Shown one piece after another: positions 32,943-43,950 of a stretch of 64,000 nucleotides of DNA. The translations under genes and the position numbers were made by a program. Under the pieces are notes generated by a model. That model did no database searches. It was not told where the DNA came from and saw only the letters and a program-made list of their open reading frames with translations. Positions within the stretch are counted from its first letter, which is position 1. Every line of letters starts with the position of its first letter. Source of the stretch: Bradyrhizobium algeriense (GTDB lineage Bacteria; Pseudomonadota; Alphaproteobacteria; Rhizobiales; Xanthobacteraceae); the NCBI RefSeq assembly GCF_036924595.1, contig NZ_JAZHRV010000001.1:248001-312000 (forward strand), read 5' to 3'.

Positions 32943-35288
32943 ATGCGCGCCCCTAAAATGCAGCTTGCAAGTCAAACCGAAGAGCCGGATCAGAAGGTCT
33001 CGCCGTCAACTTACTCGGCGCTGATCGATTCGCTTTTCCAAAATCCCGCGCCGCTGTTCGCGGGCGCAGTGATGGTTGCCTTTGCCGCGGCCATGACCGC
33101 CGTGAAGACCGGACAAGACCTGCTCTGGCCGTGCGTTGCTTTTCTCGTGCTGTCCGGCACCGCCCGCGCCCTCGACATGCACCACTACAACAGCCGCAGA
33201 TCCGCTCTGACCGCCGATGAAGCCGCGCGTTGGGAGGTGCGCTATCAGATCGGGGCGATGATCTATGCCGTTGCGCTCGGGCTATGGTGCACGGTGACTC
33301 TGCTCGGCAGCGATGATGCTGTGGCCCACATGATTTGCCTGACCGTCACCACCGGGTACGTGGCTGGAGGTGCGGGCCGGACCTATGGAAGGCCGTGGAT
33401 ATTCCACGTGCAGATTGCACTCGCCTGCGGTCCGACGGCGATTGCGCTGGCGCTTCGCGGCACCCCCTATTACATCGGAATGGCGATCGTCAGCGCGGTG
33501 TTTTTTTTGGCGCTGAAGCAGATTTCGACCGACTTGCAGCGGATTTTCGTTCGAGCACACGTCGCGCGCGAGCGCGAGGCGGCGCTGGCTGATCAGTTCG
33601 ATACCGCGCTGAACAACATGCCGCATGGTCTGTGTATGTTTGGGGCCGACGGCCGGCTTGCGGTGATGAACTATCGTTTCAGCAAAATGATGGAGCTATC
33701 CGACGGTCTCGTGCAAAGCGGCGCGAGTGCTTCCGACATCATTGCGGCCTGTGTCAGCGCCGGATCGATCTCGGCGGCGAGCGGCAAGATAATCCTCGCT
33801 GAAATCGAGAATTCGCAGGCGAGGGGCGTCGTTACCGCTGATCCCGACTTCGCCAGAAATCGGTCGCTGTCGTGGACCTTCCAGCCGATGGCCGGTGGCG
33901 GCGCGGTCGTGCTGCTGGAAGATATTACCGAACGCCGCAATGCAGAAGCCCGGATCAGTCATCTGGCGCGTTACGACGAACTGACGGCGCTGCCGAACCG
34001 GGTCAATTTCCGGGATGAGATCGGGCGGCTTCTGGCTGTCCAGCAGGGCGCCGAACAATTGTCGGCGCTGCTGTTCGTCGACCTCGACCAGTTCAAGCAG
34101 GTCAACGACACGCTCGGCCATCCCTGCGGCGATCAGTTGCTGTGCGCGGTGGCCGACCGGCTGCGCGAGATGCTGCGGCCCGAGGATTTCGTGGCGCGCT
34201 TCGGCGGCGACGAGTTCGTGGTGTTCCAGCAGAACATCCATTCGGCCGATGACGCCGCGGGCCTCGCCCGGCGCATCGTCGATCGCCTGAGCGAGCGTTA
34301 CAAGATCGACAATCATCTGGTCGAAATCGGCGCCAGCGTCGGCATCGCCATGACCTCGCGCGGCGTCAGCGCCGACACGCTGCTCAAGAACGCCGACATG
34401 GCGCTGTACCGCGCCAAGGCCGACGGCCGCGGCACGTTCTGCTTCTTCCGGGAAGAGATGGCGCAGGTCGTCGAATCCCGCCGCATCCTCGAACTGGACC
34501 TGCGCAAGGCGCTGGCCAACGAGGAGTTCGAGCTGTTCTTCCAACCGCTCGTCAATCTCAAGTCGGGCCGGATATCCACCTGCGAGGCGCTGCTGCGCTG
34601 GAATCATCCGGTTCGCGGCACGGTCTCGCCGACCGATATCATTCCGGTCGCCGAGGACATGGGCCTGATCGTCGATCTCGGCCGCTGGATTCTGCGCAAG
34701 GCCTGTATGGAATGCATGAAGTGGCCCGAGGGCGTCAGCGTCGCGGTCAACTTCTCGCCGCAGCAATTCCATCAGCGCGACGTGCTGAGCGAGGTCCGTT
34801 ACGCGCTTGAGGTCTCCGGCCTGCAGGCCAACCGGCTCGAAATCGAGATCACCGAATCCTCGCTGCTGCGTAACACGCAACTGACGCACGACGTGCTGTC
34901 GCAATTGCATTCGCTCGGCGTGCGGATCTCGCTCGACGATTTCGGCACCGGCTATTCGAGCCTGAGCTACCTGCACAACTTCCCATTGCAGAAGGTCAAG
35001 ATCGACCGCTCCTTCCTGGAAGGTATCGACAGCGACCGGCCGCTGACGCTGCTGCGCGGCGTGGCACGGCTCTCGGCCGACCTCGGAATGTCCGTCGTGG
35101 TCGAGGGCATCGAGACCAACGAGCAGCTCGAGTTGATCAGCGCCGATGGTGCGGTAACCGAGGCCCAGGGCTATCTGTTCAGCCCGCCGGTGCCTGCGGT
35201 GCGGGTTCGTCAGTTGCTGAATGCCTCGCATGGCCGCCGTCCGCCGGACAGCGTGCTGGTTCCGGTCCCCTCACGGTCCATCGCCTGA
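32943..35288 (+). CDS. membrane GGDEF-EAL protein (bifunctional c-di-GMP enzyme candidate)
   Basis: 781 residues. Residues about 38-200 hold five to six membrane helices, then a PAS-like domain (NMPHGLCMFGADGRLAVMNY, about 225-330). The GGDEF domain has an intact FGGDEFVVF and, five residues before it, the RPED inhibitory site, so cyclase activity is plausible. The EAL domain has CEALLRW, NFSPQQFHQ and DDFGTGYSSLSYL with the expected metal ligands, so phosphodiesterase activity is plausible too. Net direction cannot be told. It lies between tolB and pal, 154 bp upstream of an N-acyltransferase gene. Confidence 0.92.
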   Translation: MRAPKMQLASQTEEPDQKVSPSTYSALIDSLFQNPAPLFAGAVMVAFAAAMTAVKTGQDLLWPCVAFLVLSGTARALDMHHYNSRRSALTADEAARWEVRYQIGAMIYAVALGLWCTVTLLGSDDAVAHMICLTVTTGYVAGGAGRTYGRPWIFHVQIALACGPTAIALALRGTPYYIGMAIVSAVFFLALKQISTDLQRIFVRAHVAREREAALADQFDTALNNMPHGLCMFGADGRLAVMNYRFSKMMELSDGLVQSGASASDIIAACVSAGSISAASGKIILAEIENSQARGVVTADPDFARNRSLSWTFQPMAGGGAVVLLEDITERRNAEARISHLARYDELTALPNRVNFRDEIGRLLAVQQGAEQLSALLFVDLDQFKQVNDTLGHPCGDQLLCAVADRLREMLRPEDFVARFGGDEFVVFQQNIHSADDAAGLARRIVDRLSERYKIDNHLVEIGASVGIAMTSRGVSADTLLKNADMALYRAKADGRGTFCFFREEMAQVVESRRILELDLRKALANEEFELFFQPLVNLKSGRISTCEALLRWNHPVRGTVSPTDIIPVAEDMGLIVDLGRWILRKACMECMKWPEGVSVAVNFSPQQFHQRDVLSEVRYALEVSGLQANRLEIEITESSLLRNTQLTHDVLSQLHSLGVRISLDDFGTGYSSLSYLHNFPLQKVKIDRSFLEGIDSDRPLTLLRGVARLSADLGMSVVVEGIETNEQLELISADGAVTEAQGYLFSPPVPAVRVRQLLNASHGRRPPDSVLVPVPSRSIA

Positions 35289-35366
35289 TCCCCCATCCCC
35301 GTGAAAATACGGGAGAATCGGGGCCCGCCGGAGTAACCTTAACTTCTTGAAGCCTTTGCAATCTTG

Positions 35367-35381
35367 TTAACAAGCTGTTAA
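35367..35381. promoter_or_regulatory. CtrA-type box (TTAA-N7-TTAA) upstream of N-acyltransferase gene
   Basis: TTAA-CAAGCTG-TTAA matches the CtrA consensus exactly and lies 48 bases before the ATG. It overlaps a perfect 12-base palindrome CTTGTTAACAAG (35363-35374). CtrA is the cell-cycle master regulator of alphaproteobacteria; binding here is inferred from sequence only. Confidence 0.55.
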
Positions 35382-35428
35382 TCATTCAGCCGCTCGCAGA
35401 GGTTGCTTGGAAGCGTAAGGAGTACAGT

Positions 35429-36169
35429 ATGAGGTCCCCGGCCGAAGCACGCCCCATGGCCTTGGGACGGAGTCCCGACCCGCTAGATCAAGTCGACTAT
35501 CGATTGGCGCAGACTCCCGAAGAAAAGGACGAGATCTACAGGCTCCGCTACCGGGCCTACCTTCGCGAGGGGGCTATCCAGCCTTCGGCTGACGGACGCG
35601 TGATCGATCAATATGAAGATGCTCCCAACGCCTGGACCTTCGGCGTCTATTTTCACGATCAGCTCTACAGCTCAATTCGCGTGAGCGTGCTGACGTCCGA
35701 ATGGCGGATGTCGCCGTCAGTTGAGCTGTTTGGCGATGTCCTCCACCCCGAACTTGATAAGGGAAAGGTCATTATCGATTCAACGCGCTTCGTTGCCGAC
35801 CCCGAAAAGGCGCGAAATTTTCCGGAGCTTCCCTACGTAACTGTCAGGTTGGGCTCCATGGCCGGCGTCTATTTCAATGCCGACTATGGATTGGCGATCG
35901 TACGTCCCGAGCATCAGGCGTTCTACCGGCGCGTGTTCCTGCATGAAACCTGGTGCGAGCCGCGATCATATCCGGGCCTCGTCAAGCCTGTCGGGTTGAT
36001 GGCTGCGCATTTGCCGACGGTGCGTGACAGGGTTCTGGCCCGTTATCCGTTTCTGCGTTCGAGCGCTTTCGAGCGGCGAACACTCTTCGACCGCGGCGGC
36101 GGGCGGCCCTCGTCATTCGATGCGGTGGTTACCTCCTTCGAGCCGGCCTCGATCGTCCCGAGTTCCTAA
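35429..36169 (+). CDS. N-acyltransferase of the FeeM/LuxI-like (N-acyl amino acid or AHL synthase) type
   Basis: 246 residues. The region EEKDEIYRLRYRAYLREGAI (residues about 31-50), then DGRVIDQYEDAPNAWTFGVY and SSIRVSVLT (Arg on the fourth strand), is the autoinducer-synthase-like GNAT fold that FeeM shares with LuxI. Later are IDSTRFVADPE and a central LGSMAGVYFNADYGLAIVRP. Such enzymes transfer an acyl chain from acyl-ACP to an amino acid or S-adenosylmethionine. No luxR gene is adjacent, so an N-acyl amino acid product is as likely as an AHL. AAGGAG precedes the ATG, and a CtrA-type box lies upstream. Confidence 0.75.
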   Translation: MRSPAEARPMALGRSPDPLDQVDYRLAQTPEEKDEIYRLRYRAYLREGAIQPSADGRVIDQYEDAPNAWTFGVYFHDQLYSSIRVSVLTSEWRMSPSVELFGDVLHPELDKGKVIIDSTRFVADPEKARNFPELPYVTVRLGSMAGVYFNADYGLAIVRPEHQAFYRRVFLHETWCEPRSYPGLVKPVGLMAAHLPTVRDRVLARYPFLRSSAFERRTLFDRGGGRPSSFDAVVTSFEPASIVPSS

Positions 36170-36171
36170 GG

Positions 36172-36251
36172 CGGGTAGAAGGAGGCGGGTAGAATCAGCC
36201 GCCCCCAGGCCCGCTCGTCATCAAGGCTCGTCATCAAGGCTCGTCATCAAG
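36172..36251. repeat. tandem short repeats between N-acyltransferase gene and pal
   Basis: AGGCGGGTAGAA occurs twice (from about 36171 and 36183) and GCTCGTCATCAAG three times in a row (36213-36251, 13-bp unit). The 339-bp gap 36170-36508 holds no gene; the rest should carry the pal promoter. Confidence 0.8.
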
Positions 36252-36508
36252 GCTCCTCACCCCGGCGCCGGCGCATTTCGCCCCGATGTCCATGACAAAG
36301 CCCTAAATCTAGTGATTTCGGCCCGGTGCGCACTTGCCTTCACCGTCGCGCCACATTTACAAACCATTAACTATCGCGGTCGCTTTTCACGGTTTGTCGG
36401 CATTTGATCGGGTCTGGCAAGGTTCCATCAAGGTTGACGGAACGTTCGCTTAACCATCGACCTGTAGACCGGATAACAGTCGAAAAACGTGAGCGTGGAG
36501 GCTCCGGA

Positions 36509-37000
36509 ATGAAATATCAGATGCGCATCCTCCAGGGATGGAAGCTGGCGGCTGTGGTCGCGGTGGCGCTGTCGATGGGCGCCTGCGCCAAGAACAACGT
36601 CGGCGCCGATGGCGCGATGGCGAGCGCGGCAACCCCGGGGAGCCAGCAAGATTTCGTGGTCAATGTCGGCGACCGCGTGTTCTTCGAGAGCGACCAGACC
36701 GAACTGAGCCCGCAGGCGATCGCCACGCTGGAGAAGCAGGCGCAGTGGCTGCAGACCTACAACCGCTACTCCTTCACCATCGAAGGCCATGCCGACGAGC
36801 GCGGAACCCGCGAATACAACATCGCGCTCGGCGCCCGCCGCGCCCAGTCGGTGCGCAGCTATCTTTCCTCGCGCGGCATCGATCCGAACCGCATGCGCAC
36901 CATCTCCTACGGCAAGGAGCGTCCGGTGGCGGTCTGTAACGACATCTCCTGCTGGTCGCAGAACCGCCGCGCCGTCACGGTGCTGAACGCCGGCGCCTGA
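36509..37000 (+). CDS. pal: peptidoglycan-associated lipoprotein Pal
   Basis: 163 residues. The signal ends in the lipobox LSMGAC (Cys near residue 26), then a short linker and the OmpA-like domain: VFFESDQTELSPQAIATLEK, IEGHADERGTREYNIALGAR and NRRAVTVL with the Asp and Arg that bind diaminopimelate. Pal anchors the outer membrane to peptidoglycan and binds TolB. GGAGG-like bases precede the ATG at 36509. A strong terminator follows, so pal ends a transcript. Confidence 0.95.
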   Translation: MKYQMRILQGWKLAAVVAVALSMGACAKNNVGADGAMASAATPGSQQDFVVNVGDRVFFESDQTELSPQAIATLEKQAQWLQTYNRYSFTIEGHADERGTREYNIALGARRAQSVRSYLSSRGIDPNRMRTISYGKERPVAVCNDISCWSQNRRAVTVLNAGA

Positions 37001-37024
37001 GGTTAGCCACGCAGAGTTCAACAG

Positions 37025-37053
37025 CCGGCGCCCTCGGGCGCCGGTTTTATTTT
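37025..37053 (+). terminator. rho-independent terminator after pal
   Basis: CCGGCGCCC (37025-37033) pairs with GGGCGCCGG (37036-37044), followed by TTTTATTTT. It reaches into the last bases of the converging hydrolase gene. Confidence 0.85.
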
Positions 37054-37919
37054 GGGCTCATGATGAAGCGACGGATCGCGGCCAGTGTGGGCTCGGGCGC
37101 GTCTTGTATGCAGGCGTGCCGGCAGTCGACGAACCGTTCGAACCGCACCAGATGCGACGGCAGCGCGGCTGCGATGTCGGCCTGGCTCTCGATCGGGTGA
37201 ATGGGGTCATCTTCGCCGCCGAGCACCAGCGTCGGACACCGGATGCGATCCAGGTCGGGGAAGAAGTTGTAGCTGTGGCTCTCGCCACCGGGCCGCGTGA
37301 ACCATTGCAGCACCTCCGGCCGGTTGACGGCGCGGCGCGCCATGTCCGGATCGCGCGGGATGCGCGTGTAATGCGGCATCGCCAGTCGCACCCAGGCCTG
37401 CACCGAAGCTTGGTCTGGATGGCCTTGTTCCTCCAGCAGGCGACGCCGCGCCAGCGCGCCGACCTCCGGTCCGCCGAAGCGTTCGAACAGCTCGACCCGC
37501 CGCTCCAGATATTCGTCGCCGGCGGCCGCGGTGCTGATCAGGATCAGTTTCGTGAGGTGGCTTGGATGACGCGTGGCGTAGGCCAGTGCGACCATACCAC
37601 CGAACGAGGCGCCCAGCACGATCGGATCGACGATGCCGAGCGTGTCGCAGAACGCGCGCACGTCGTCGCCCCATTGGGCCAATGTCCAGCCCTCTCGCGG
37701 GCCGTTCTCGCTACGGCCGTTGCCGCGGTGGTCGAGATAGACGATCTGGGCAATGTCGGCCAGGGCGGAATAGGCCGGCCGGTAGATCGAATGGTCGAAG
37801 CCGGGGCCGCCATGCAGCATCAGCAGCACCGGCTTTTCCCGCATCACCGGCCCGTCCGGAACCAGCTTCGCGCCCTCGATATCGAAGAACAGCCGCACCC
37901 CGTTCACGGATACGTGCAT
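37047..37919 (-). CDS. alpha/beta hydrolase (proline iminopeptidase-like)
   Basis: 290 residues: oxyanion strip LMLHGGPGFDHSIY (about 34-47), nucleophile elbow VLGASFGGMVAL (Ser about 106), acid in VLGGEDDPIHP and His in CRHACIQDAPE near 275. The HGGPG motif is that of proline iminopeptidases and related esterases. A peptidase role is possible but unproven. It converges on pal and sits within the Tol-Pal gene order, opposite to it. Confidence 0.9.
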   Translation of the reverse strand: MHVSVNGVRLFFDIEGAKLVPDGPVMREKPVLLMLHGGPGFDHSIYRPAYSALADIAQIVYLDHRGNGRSENGPREGWTLAQWGDDVRAFCDTLGIVDPIVLGASFGGMVALAYATRHPSHLTKLILISTAAAGDEYLERRVELFERFGGPEVGALARRRLLEEQGHPDQASVQAWVRLAMPHYTRIPRDPDMARRAVNRPEVLQWFTRPGGESHSYNFFPDLDRIRCPTLVLGGEDDPIHPIESQADIAAALPSHLVRFERFVDCRHACIQDAPEPTLAAIRRFIMSPK

Positions 37920-38100
37920 GAGCGGATCTCCATCGATTTGTGAACGCTCCGCCGGGCCCGGCGGCTTGTCTTGAAGGGGATACTAAACCATACCGAATTC
38001 AGTGAACCGAATCGGAAATGCCAGTCACAATTCTGGCGTACTCCCTATCTCAATAGTGTTCTGCTTTCGTTTGACACGTGATTTTCGTCGTCAGGGCAAA

Positions 38101-39249
38101 ATGTCATCCAGACTCCTCAATGCTTCCGGTGCCGCGGCGATTGCCGCGATGCTGGCTTTGTCTGTGCAGACCGCGTCCGCACAGATCACGTTCCCGTGGG
38201 AGCGTTCTCCGCAGGGCTCCCCGCAGGTCCAGGCGCAGTCTGACGACGCCGACCTGGAAATGCGGATCCAGCGGCTGGAAAATCAGCTCCGGCAACTGAC
38301 CGGCCAGAATGAGGAGTTGCAATACCGCAACCGGCAGCTTGAGGATCGGCTGCGCCAGCTCGGCGCGGCGCCGCCGGCGCCAGGCGGCCAGCCCTCAGGT
38401 GCGCAGCCCAACGTGGCCGCGGCGCCGCCTCCGGTTCAGCTTGGCCCGCCGCAGGGGCAGCAGGGCTATCCGCAACAAGGTTATCCGCAGCAGGGGGCTC
38501 GCCAGCAGCAGGGCTATCCGCAGGCCCAACCCGGCTACGACCAGCAGCCGCAGGTCGCCTCTCCCGCGCCGATCGCACAGGACCCGGCAGCTCCGCAGGT
38601 CGGTGGCCGCCGTCGCGGCGATGCTTTCGACCCCAGCCAGAATCCCAACGCCCCCGGCGCGCCGCGCGCGCTCGGCGGTGGCCAGATGCCAATGTCGAGC
38701 GACGCGGCGGTCGGCGCTCCCGGCGGACGCGGGCCCGGCGAGCCGCTCAATCTCGGCGGTCCGCGCGATCCCGGTGGCGCCTTGCCGCCGCCCGCGGCAG
38801 CCGCACCGCCACCGCGCGGCCCCGGGCCCGGCGCCAGCGCCGCGCTGACCACGCTGCCGCCCTCGGCCACGTCAAAGGACGAATTCGATCTCGGCATCGG
38901 TTACATGCAGCGCAAGGACTATGCGCTGGCCGAAGAGACGATGAAGAACTTTGCGCAGAAATATCCAAGCGATCCGCTGATCGCGGATTCGCAATACTGG
39001 CTCGGCGAAAGCTACTTCCAGCGCCAGCAATATCGCGACGCCGCCGAAGCGTTCCTCGGCGTGACCACCAAGTTCGACAAGTCGGGCAAGGCGCCCGACG
39101 CCCTGCTGCGACTCGGTCAGTCGCTGGCGGCGCTGAAGGAAAAGGAAGCTGCCTGCGCCGCGCTCGGCGAGGTGACGCGGAAATATCCGCGCGCATCTGC
39201 TGGCGTGAAGGCCGCCGTCGATCGTGAGCAGAAGCGGGTTAAGTGCTAA
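38101..39249 (+). CDS. cpoB: cell division coordinator CpoB (YbgF)
   Basis: 382 residues from the ATG at 38101: signal peptide ending QTASAQ, a short coiled coil (DLEMRIQRLENQLRQLTGQ, about 48-80), a long Pro/Gln/Gly-rich linker with GYPQ repeats (about 105-245), and a C-terminal TPR domain (DEFDLGIGYMQRKDYALAEE and DSQYWLGESYFQRQQY). CpoB works with TolA and PBP1B at the septum. The linker is longer than in E. coli. The frame is open 99 bases upstream, but the signal peptide fixes the start. Confidence 0.9.
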   Translation: MSSRLLNASGAAAIAAMLALSVQTASAQITFPWERSPQGSPQVQAQSDDADLEMRIQRLENQLRQLTGQNEELQYRNRQLEDRLRQLGAAPPAPGGQPSGAQPNVAAAPPPVQLGPPQGQQGYPQQGYPQQGARQQQGYPQAQPGYDQQPQVASPAPIAQDPAAPQVGGRRRGDAFDPSQNPNAPGAPRALGGGQMPMSSDAAVGAPGGRGPGEPLNLGGPRDPGGALPPPAAAAPPPRGPGPGASAALTTLPPSATSKDEFDLGIGYMQRKDYALAEETMKNFAQKYPSDPLIADSQYWLGESYFQRQQYRDAAEAFLGVTTKFDKSGKAPDALLRLGQSLAALKEKEAACAALGEVTRKYPRASAGVKAAVDREQKRVKC

Positions 39250-39299
39250 AGCGGAAGCCGGTCGAGGCCGCCACCGGCCTCGAATAGACTGGCGATGCC

Positions 39300-40364
39300 A
39301 TGCCTGACGACGACCACGCGCCGATCTCGGTACAGCAAGCGAAGGATCTGTTCGCACACTGGAAGGCCGCGCCGGCACTCGTGCTGGCGGTATCCGGCGG
39401 TCCTGATTCGCTTGCCCTGATGTGGCTTGCCGCCCGCTGGCGCCGTGCGCTTTCGCGCGGGCCGCGACTGATCGCGGTTACCGTCGATCACGGCTTGCGG
39501 GCTGAAGCTGCGCGCGAGGCGCGCGAGGTCAAGCGTCTCGCACATGCCCTCGATGTGCCCCATCGCACGCTGCGCTGGACCGGGACCAAGCCGAAGACCG
39601 GCCTGCCGGCCGCGGCCCGCGCCGCGCGCTATCGCCTGCTGGCGAAAGCCGCGCGGGCGAGCGGCGCCACGCACATCCTGACCGCGCATACCCGCGACGA
39701 CCAGGCCGAGACGCTGTTGATGCGGATACTGCGCGGCAGCGGCATCGCGGGGCTTGCGGCGATGGCGCGCGAGACCGAGCGCGAGGGCGTATGGCTGGCG
39801 CGGCCGTTGCTGGACGTTCCGAAATCTCAGCTCGTCGCGACGCTGGGCAAGGCGAAGATCGCCTTTGCCGACGATCCCACCAATCGCGACATGAGCTTCA
39901 CGCGGCCGCGGCTGCGCGCGTTGATGCCGGCCTTGATCAAGGAGGGCGGCGACAGCCGAAATTTGGCGCGGCTGGCAACAAGGCTGGCGCGGGCGAATGC
40001 CGCGATCGAAGTGCTGGCCGACGGCGCCGAGCGCTATCTCGCCTTGAGAGATCGCGATGATGCCTCGCGCTTCGGATTCGATGCCGGGGCGTTTGCCGGC
40101 CTGCCCGAGGAAATCCGGCTTCGGCTGCTCAAGCGCGCGATTGACCGGGCCGGCCACGAAGGGCCTGCGGAACTCGGCAAGGTCGAGGCGCTGCTGGCGG
40201 TACTGGACAACGCCATTGCGAACGGCCAGAAGCAGACAAGTCTGAAACAGACAAGTCTGAAACAGACAAGTCTGAAACAGACGCTTGCCGGGGCCGCGAT
40301 CAGCCTGACCGGAGGCCGAATTCACGTCGATCCGGCGCCGCCGCGCCGGGGCCGGAGGGCTTGA
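39300..40364 (+). CDS. tilS: tRNA(Ile)-lysidine synthetase
   Basis: 354 residues. The PP-loop is LAVSGGPDSLALMW (residues 29-42), with VTVDHGLR, HTRDDQAETLLMRILRGSG and DPTNRDMSFTRPRLR further on. It attaches lysine to C34 of tRNA-Ile so that AUA is read, an essential step. Near the C-terminus three identical pentads (KQTSL, 15-bp DNA unit, 40233-40277) form a surface linker. The gene lies 50 bp after cpoB and before ftsH, as in many alphaproteobacteria. Confidence 0.95.
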   Translation: MPDDDHAPISVQQAKDLFAHWKAAPALVLAVSGGPDSLALMWLAARWRRALSRGPRLIAVTVDHGLRAEAAREAREVKRLAHALDVPHRTLRWTGTKPKTGLPAAARAARYRLLAKAARASGATHILTAHTRDDQAETLLMRILRGSGIAGLAAMARETEREGVWLARPLLDVPKSQLVATLGKAKIAFADDPTNRDMSFTRPRLRALMPALIKEGGDSRNLARLATRLARANAAIEVLADGAERYLALRDRDDASRFGFDAGAFAGLPEEIRLRLLKRAIDRAGHEGPAELGKVEALLAVLDNAIANGQKQTSLKQTSLKQTSLKQTLAGAAISLTGGRIHVDPAPPRRGRRA

Positions 40365-40498
40365 GATACCGTCTAATCTCGCGATATCTCTTGCAATGCG
40401 GGCGGAGAGCCTTAACCACCCCGGAAAAACCCCGGATCTAACGTCATTTTTTGACCGGGAATCGCGTTAAGATGCGTTAAATAGTCCCGTGTGGTTCC

Positions 40499-40528
40499 CT
40501 TGGCATTGACCCGGGCGCCACCTAGATT
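40499..40528 (+). promoter_or_regulatory. candidate RpoH (heat-shock) promoter of ftsH
   Basis: CTTGG (40499-40503), 17 bases, then CCTAGATT (40521-40528) resembles the alphaproteobacterial sigma-32 promoter. It lies about 100 bp upstream of the ftsH ATG. FtsH is a known heat-shock and RpoH-linked protease in other bacteria. Confidence 0.4.
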
Positions 40529-40631
40529 GGGTGCAGTGGACCGGGGATTCTCGCCTCACTACCCAAAGAATACTCAAGGGTTACTGCCAAGGATATAAGG
40601 CCGCGATCCGCGCGACCACGAAGGAAGATCG

Positions 40632-42554
<1,923 letters not shown>

Positions 42555-42577
42555 GAGCGGACTGCACCTGAATAGAA

Positions 42578-42604
42578 AACGCGGCGGTGACGCCGCGTTT
42601 TTTA
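42578..42604 (+). terminator. rho-independent terminator after ftsH
   Basis: AACGCGGCG (42578-42586), loop GTGA, CGCCGCGTT (42591-42599), then TTTT. Confidence 0.9.
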
Positions 42605-42736
42605 TGTCGCGGATGTCATCGTTAGCCATGGCGTGGTCCGGAACGCCATGGCATGTTTGCACCACAAGAGAGAGCGTCGGCCAAACCGCGCCTGTCGCGG
42701 CCATCGGCCAAGCGCCCGCGCATGGGAGGCGAAACC

Positions 42737-43942
42737 ATGGGAGGCGAAACGGTGCGTTTGCTCGCAGGATTTGGCGCGCTGGTGTTCCTGGCGCTTCCCG
42801 CAACCGCAGCCGAAATGCGCGGCGTCACCGCAACCGAAATCAAGATCGGCCAGACCATGCCCTATAGCGGGCCGGTGTCGGCGTTCGGCGCTCTCGGCAA
42901 GGGCGAGGTCGGCTATTTCAAGATGGTCAACGAGCGCGGCGGCATCAATGGCCGCAAGGTCAATCTGATCTCGCTCGACGACAGCTACGCGCCGCCGAAG
43001 ACGGTGGAGCAGACACGCCGGCTGGTCGAGAGCGACGAGGTCGCACTGATCTTCTCCTCGATCGGCACCGCGCATAACACCGCGATCGCGAAATATCTGC
43101 AGAGCAAGAATATCCCGCAACTGTTCCTGGCCTCCGGCGCCTCGAAATTCGCCGACATCGCGCAGTTTCCGCAGGCGACCGTCGGCGTGCAGGCGCCGTT
43201 CCGCTACGAGGCCCGGCTCTATGCGCGCTATGCGCTTTCGAAGAATCCGAATGTCAAATTCGCCGTGATTTCGCAGAATGACGATTACGGCCGCGATTAT
43301 CTGTTGGGTCTGAAGGACGTGCTCGGCGACAAATACGATTCCGTCGTCACCGGCGCGACCTACGAAATCTCCGACCCGACCATCGACTCGCAGATCGTGA
43401 AGCTGAAGGCCTCCGGCGCCGATGTCTTCTTGATCGCGGCCACACCGAAGTTCGCTGCGCAATCGATCCGCAAGGCGTTCGAGATCGGCTGGCGGCCGAT
43501 GACCTTCCTCTCCAACGTCGCGGTGTGGATTTCCACCGTGATGGAGCCGGCAGGCGTCGAGGCCGGCACCGGCATTCTCTCCACCGCCTATGTCAAGGAT
43601 CCCGACGATCCCGCCTGGAAGGACGATGCAGGCGTCAAGGGCTGGCGGGAATTCATGACAAGATACGTTCCGGACGGCGACCAGCACGACACCAACTATG
43701 TCAATGCCTATAACAGCGCCATGGTGCTGGAGGCCGTGCTGAAGGCCTGCGGCAACGACCTGTCGACCGAGAATATTTTAAAGCAGGCCTATTCGATCAA
43801 GGATCTGGAACTGCCGATGCTGCTGCCGGGCATCAAGGTCAATACCTCACCGACCGACCACGTGCCGGTCGACCAGATGCAGTTCATGCGGTTCAACGGC
43901 AAGACCTGGGAGCGCTTTGGGGAATTGCAGACGGGGAATTGA
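42737..43942 (+). CDS. ABC transporter substrate-binding protein, branched-chain amino acid (LivK) type
   Basis: About 400 residues: a signal (LLAGFGALVFLALPATAAE), then the type I binding-protein fold beginning TEIKIGQTMPYSGPVSAFGA, with ERGGINGRKVNLISLDDSY and VKFAVISQNDDYGRDYLLGL. It would bind amino acids, amides or aromatic acids in the periplasm; no Liv permease or ATPase genes are nearby. Three starts are possible: ATG 42722, ATG 42737 and GTG 42752. The DNA here is a tandem duplication of a 15-base unit that carries GGGAGG, so each later start has its own ribosome site. Confidence 0.88.
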   Translation: MGGETVRLLAGFGALVFLALPATAAEMRGVTATEIKIGQTMPYSGPVSAFGALGKGEVGYFKMVNERGGINGRKVNLISLDDSYAPPKTVEQTRRLVESDEVALIFSSIGTAHNTAIAKYLQSKNIPQLFLASGASKFADIAQFPQATVGVQAPFRYEARLYARYALSKNPNVKFAVISQNDDYGRDYLLGLKDVLGDKYDSVVTGATYEISDPTIDSQIVKLKASGADVFLIAATPKFAAQSIRKAFEIGWRPMTFLSNVAVWISTVMEPAGVEAGTGILSTAYVKDPDDPAWKDDAGVKGWREFMTRYVPDGDQHDTNYVNAYNSAMVLEAVLKACGNDLSTENILKQAYSIKDLELPMLLPGIKVNTSPTDHVPVDQMQFMRFNGKTWERFGELQTGN

Positions 43943-43950
43943 GCTCACCC

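Noticed and set aside
33696..35231. 511-codon reverse frame over the GGDEF-EAL gene
   Set aside because: The forward strand carries intact GGDEF and EAL motifs; the reverse frame shows none and is low-complexity.
36213..36251. three 13-bp repeats considered as a CRISPR or iteron array
   Set aside because: The units are directly abutting with no spacers, and no cas or replication gene is near.
40469..40483. TTAA-N6-TTAA near ftsH as a CtrA site
   Set aside because: The spacer is 6, not 7, and the CtrA contact geometry is strict.
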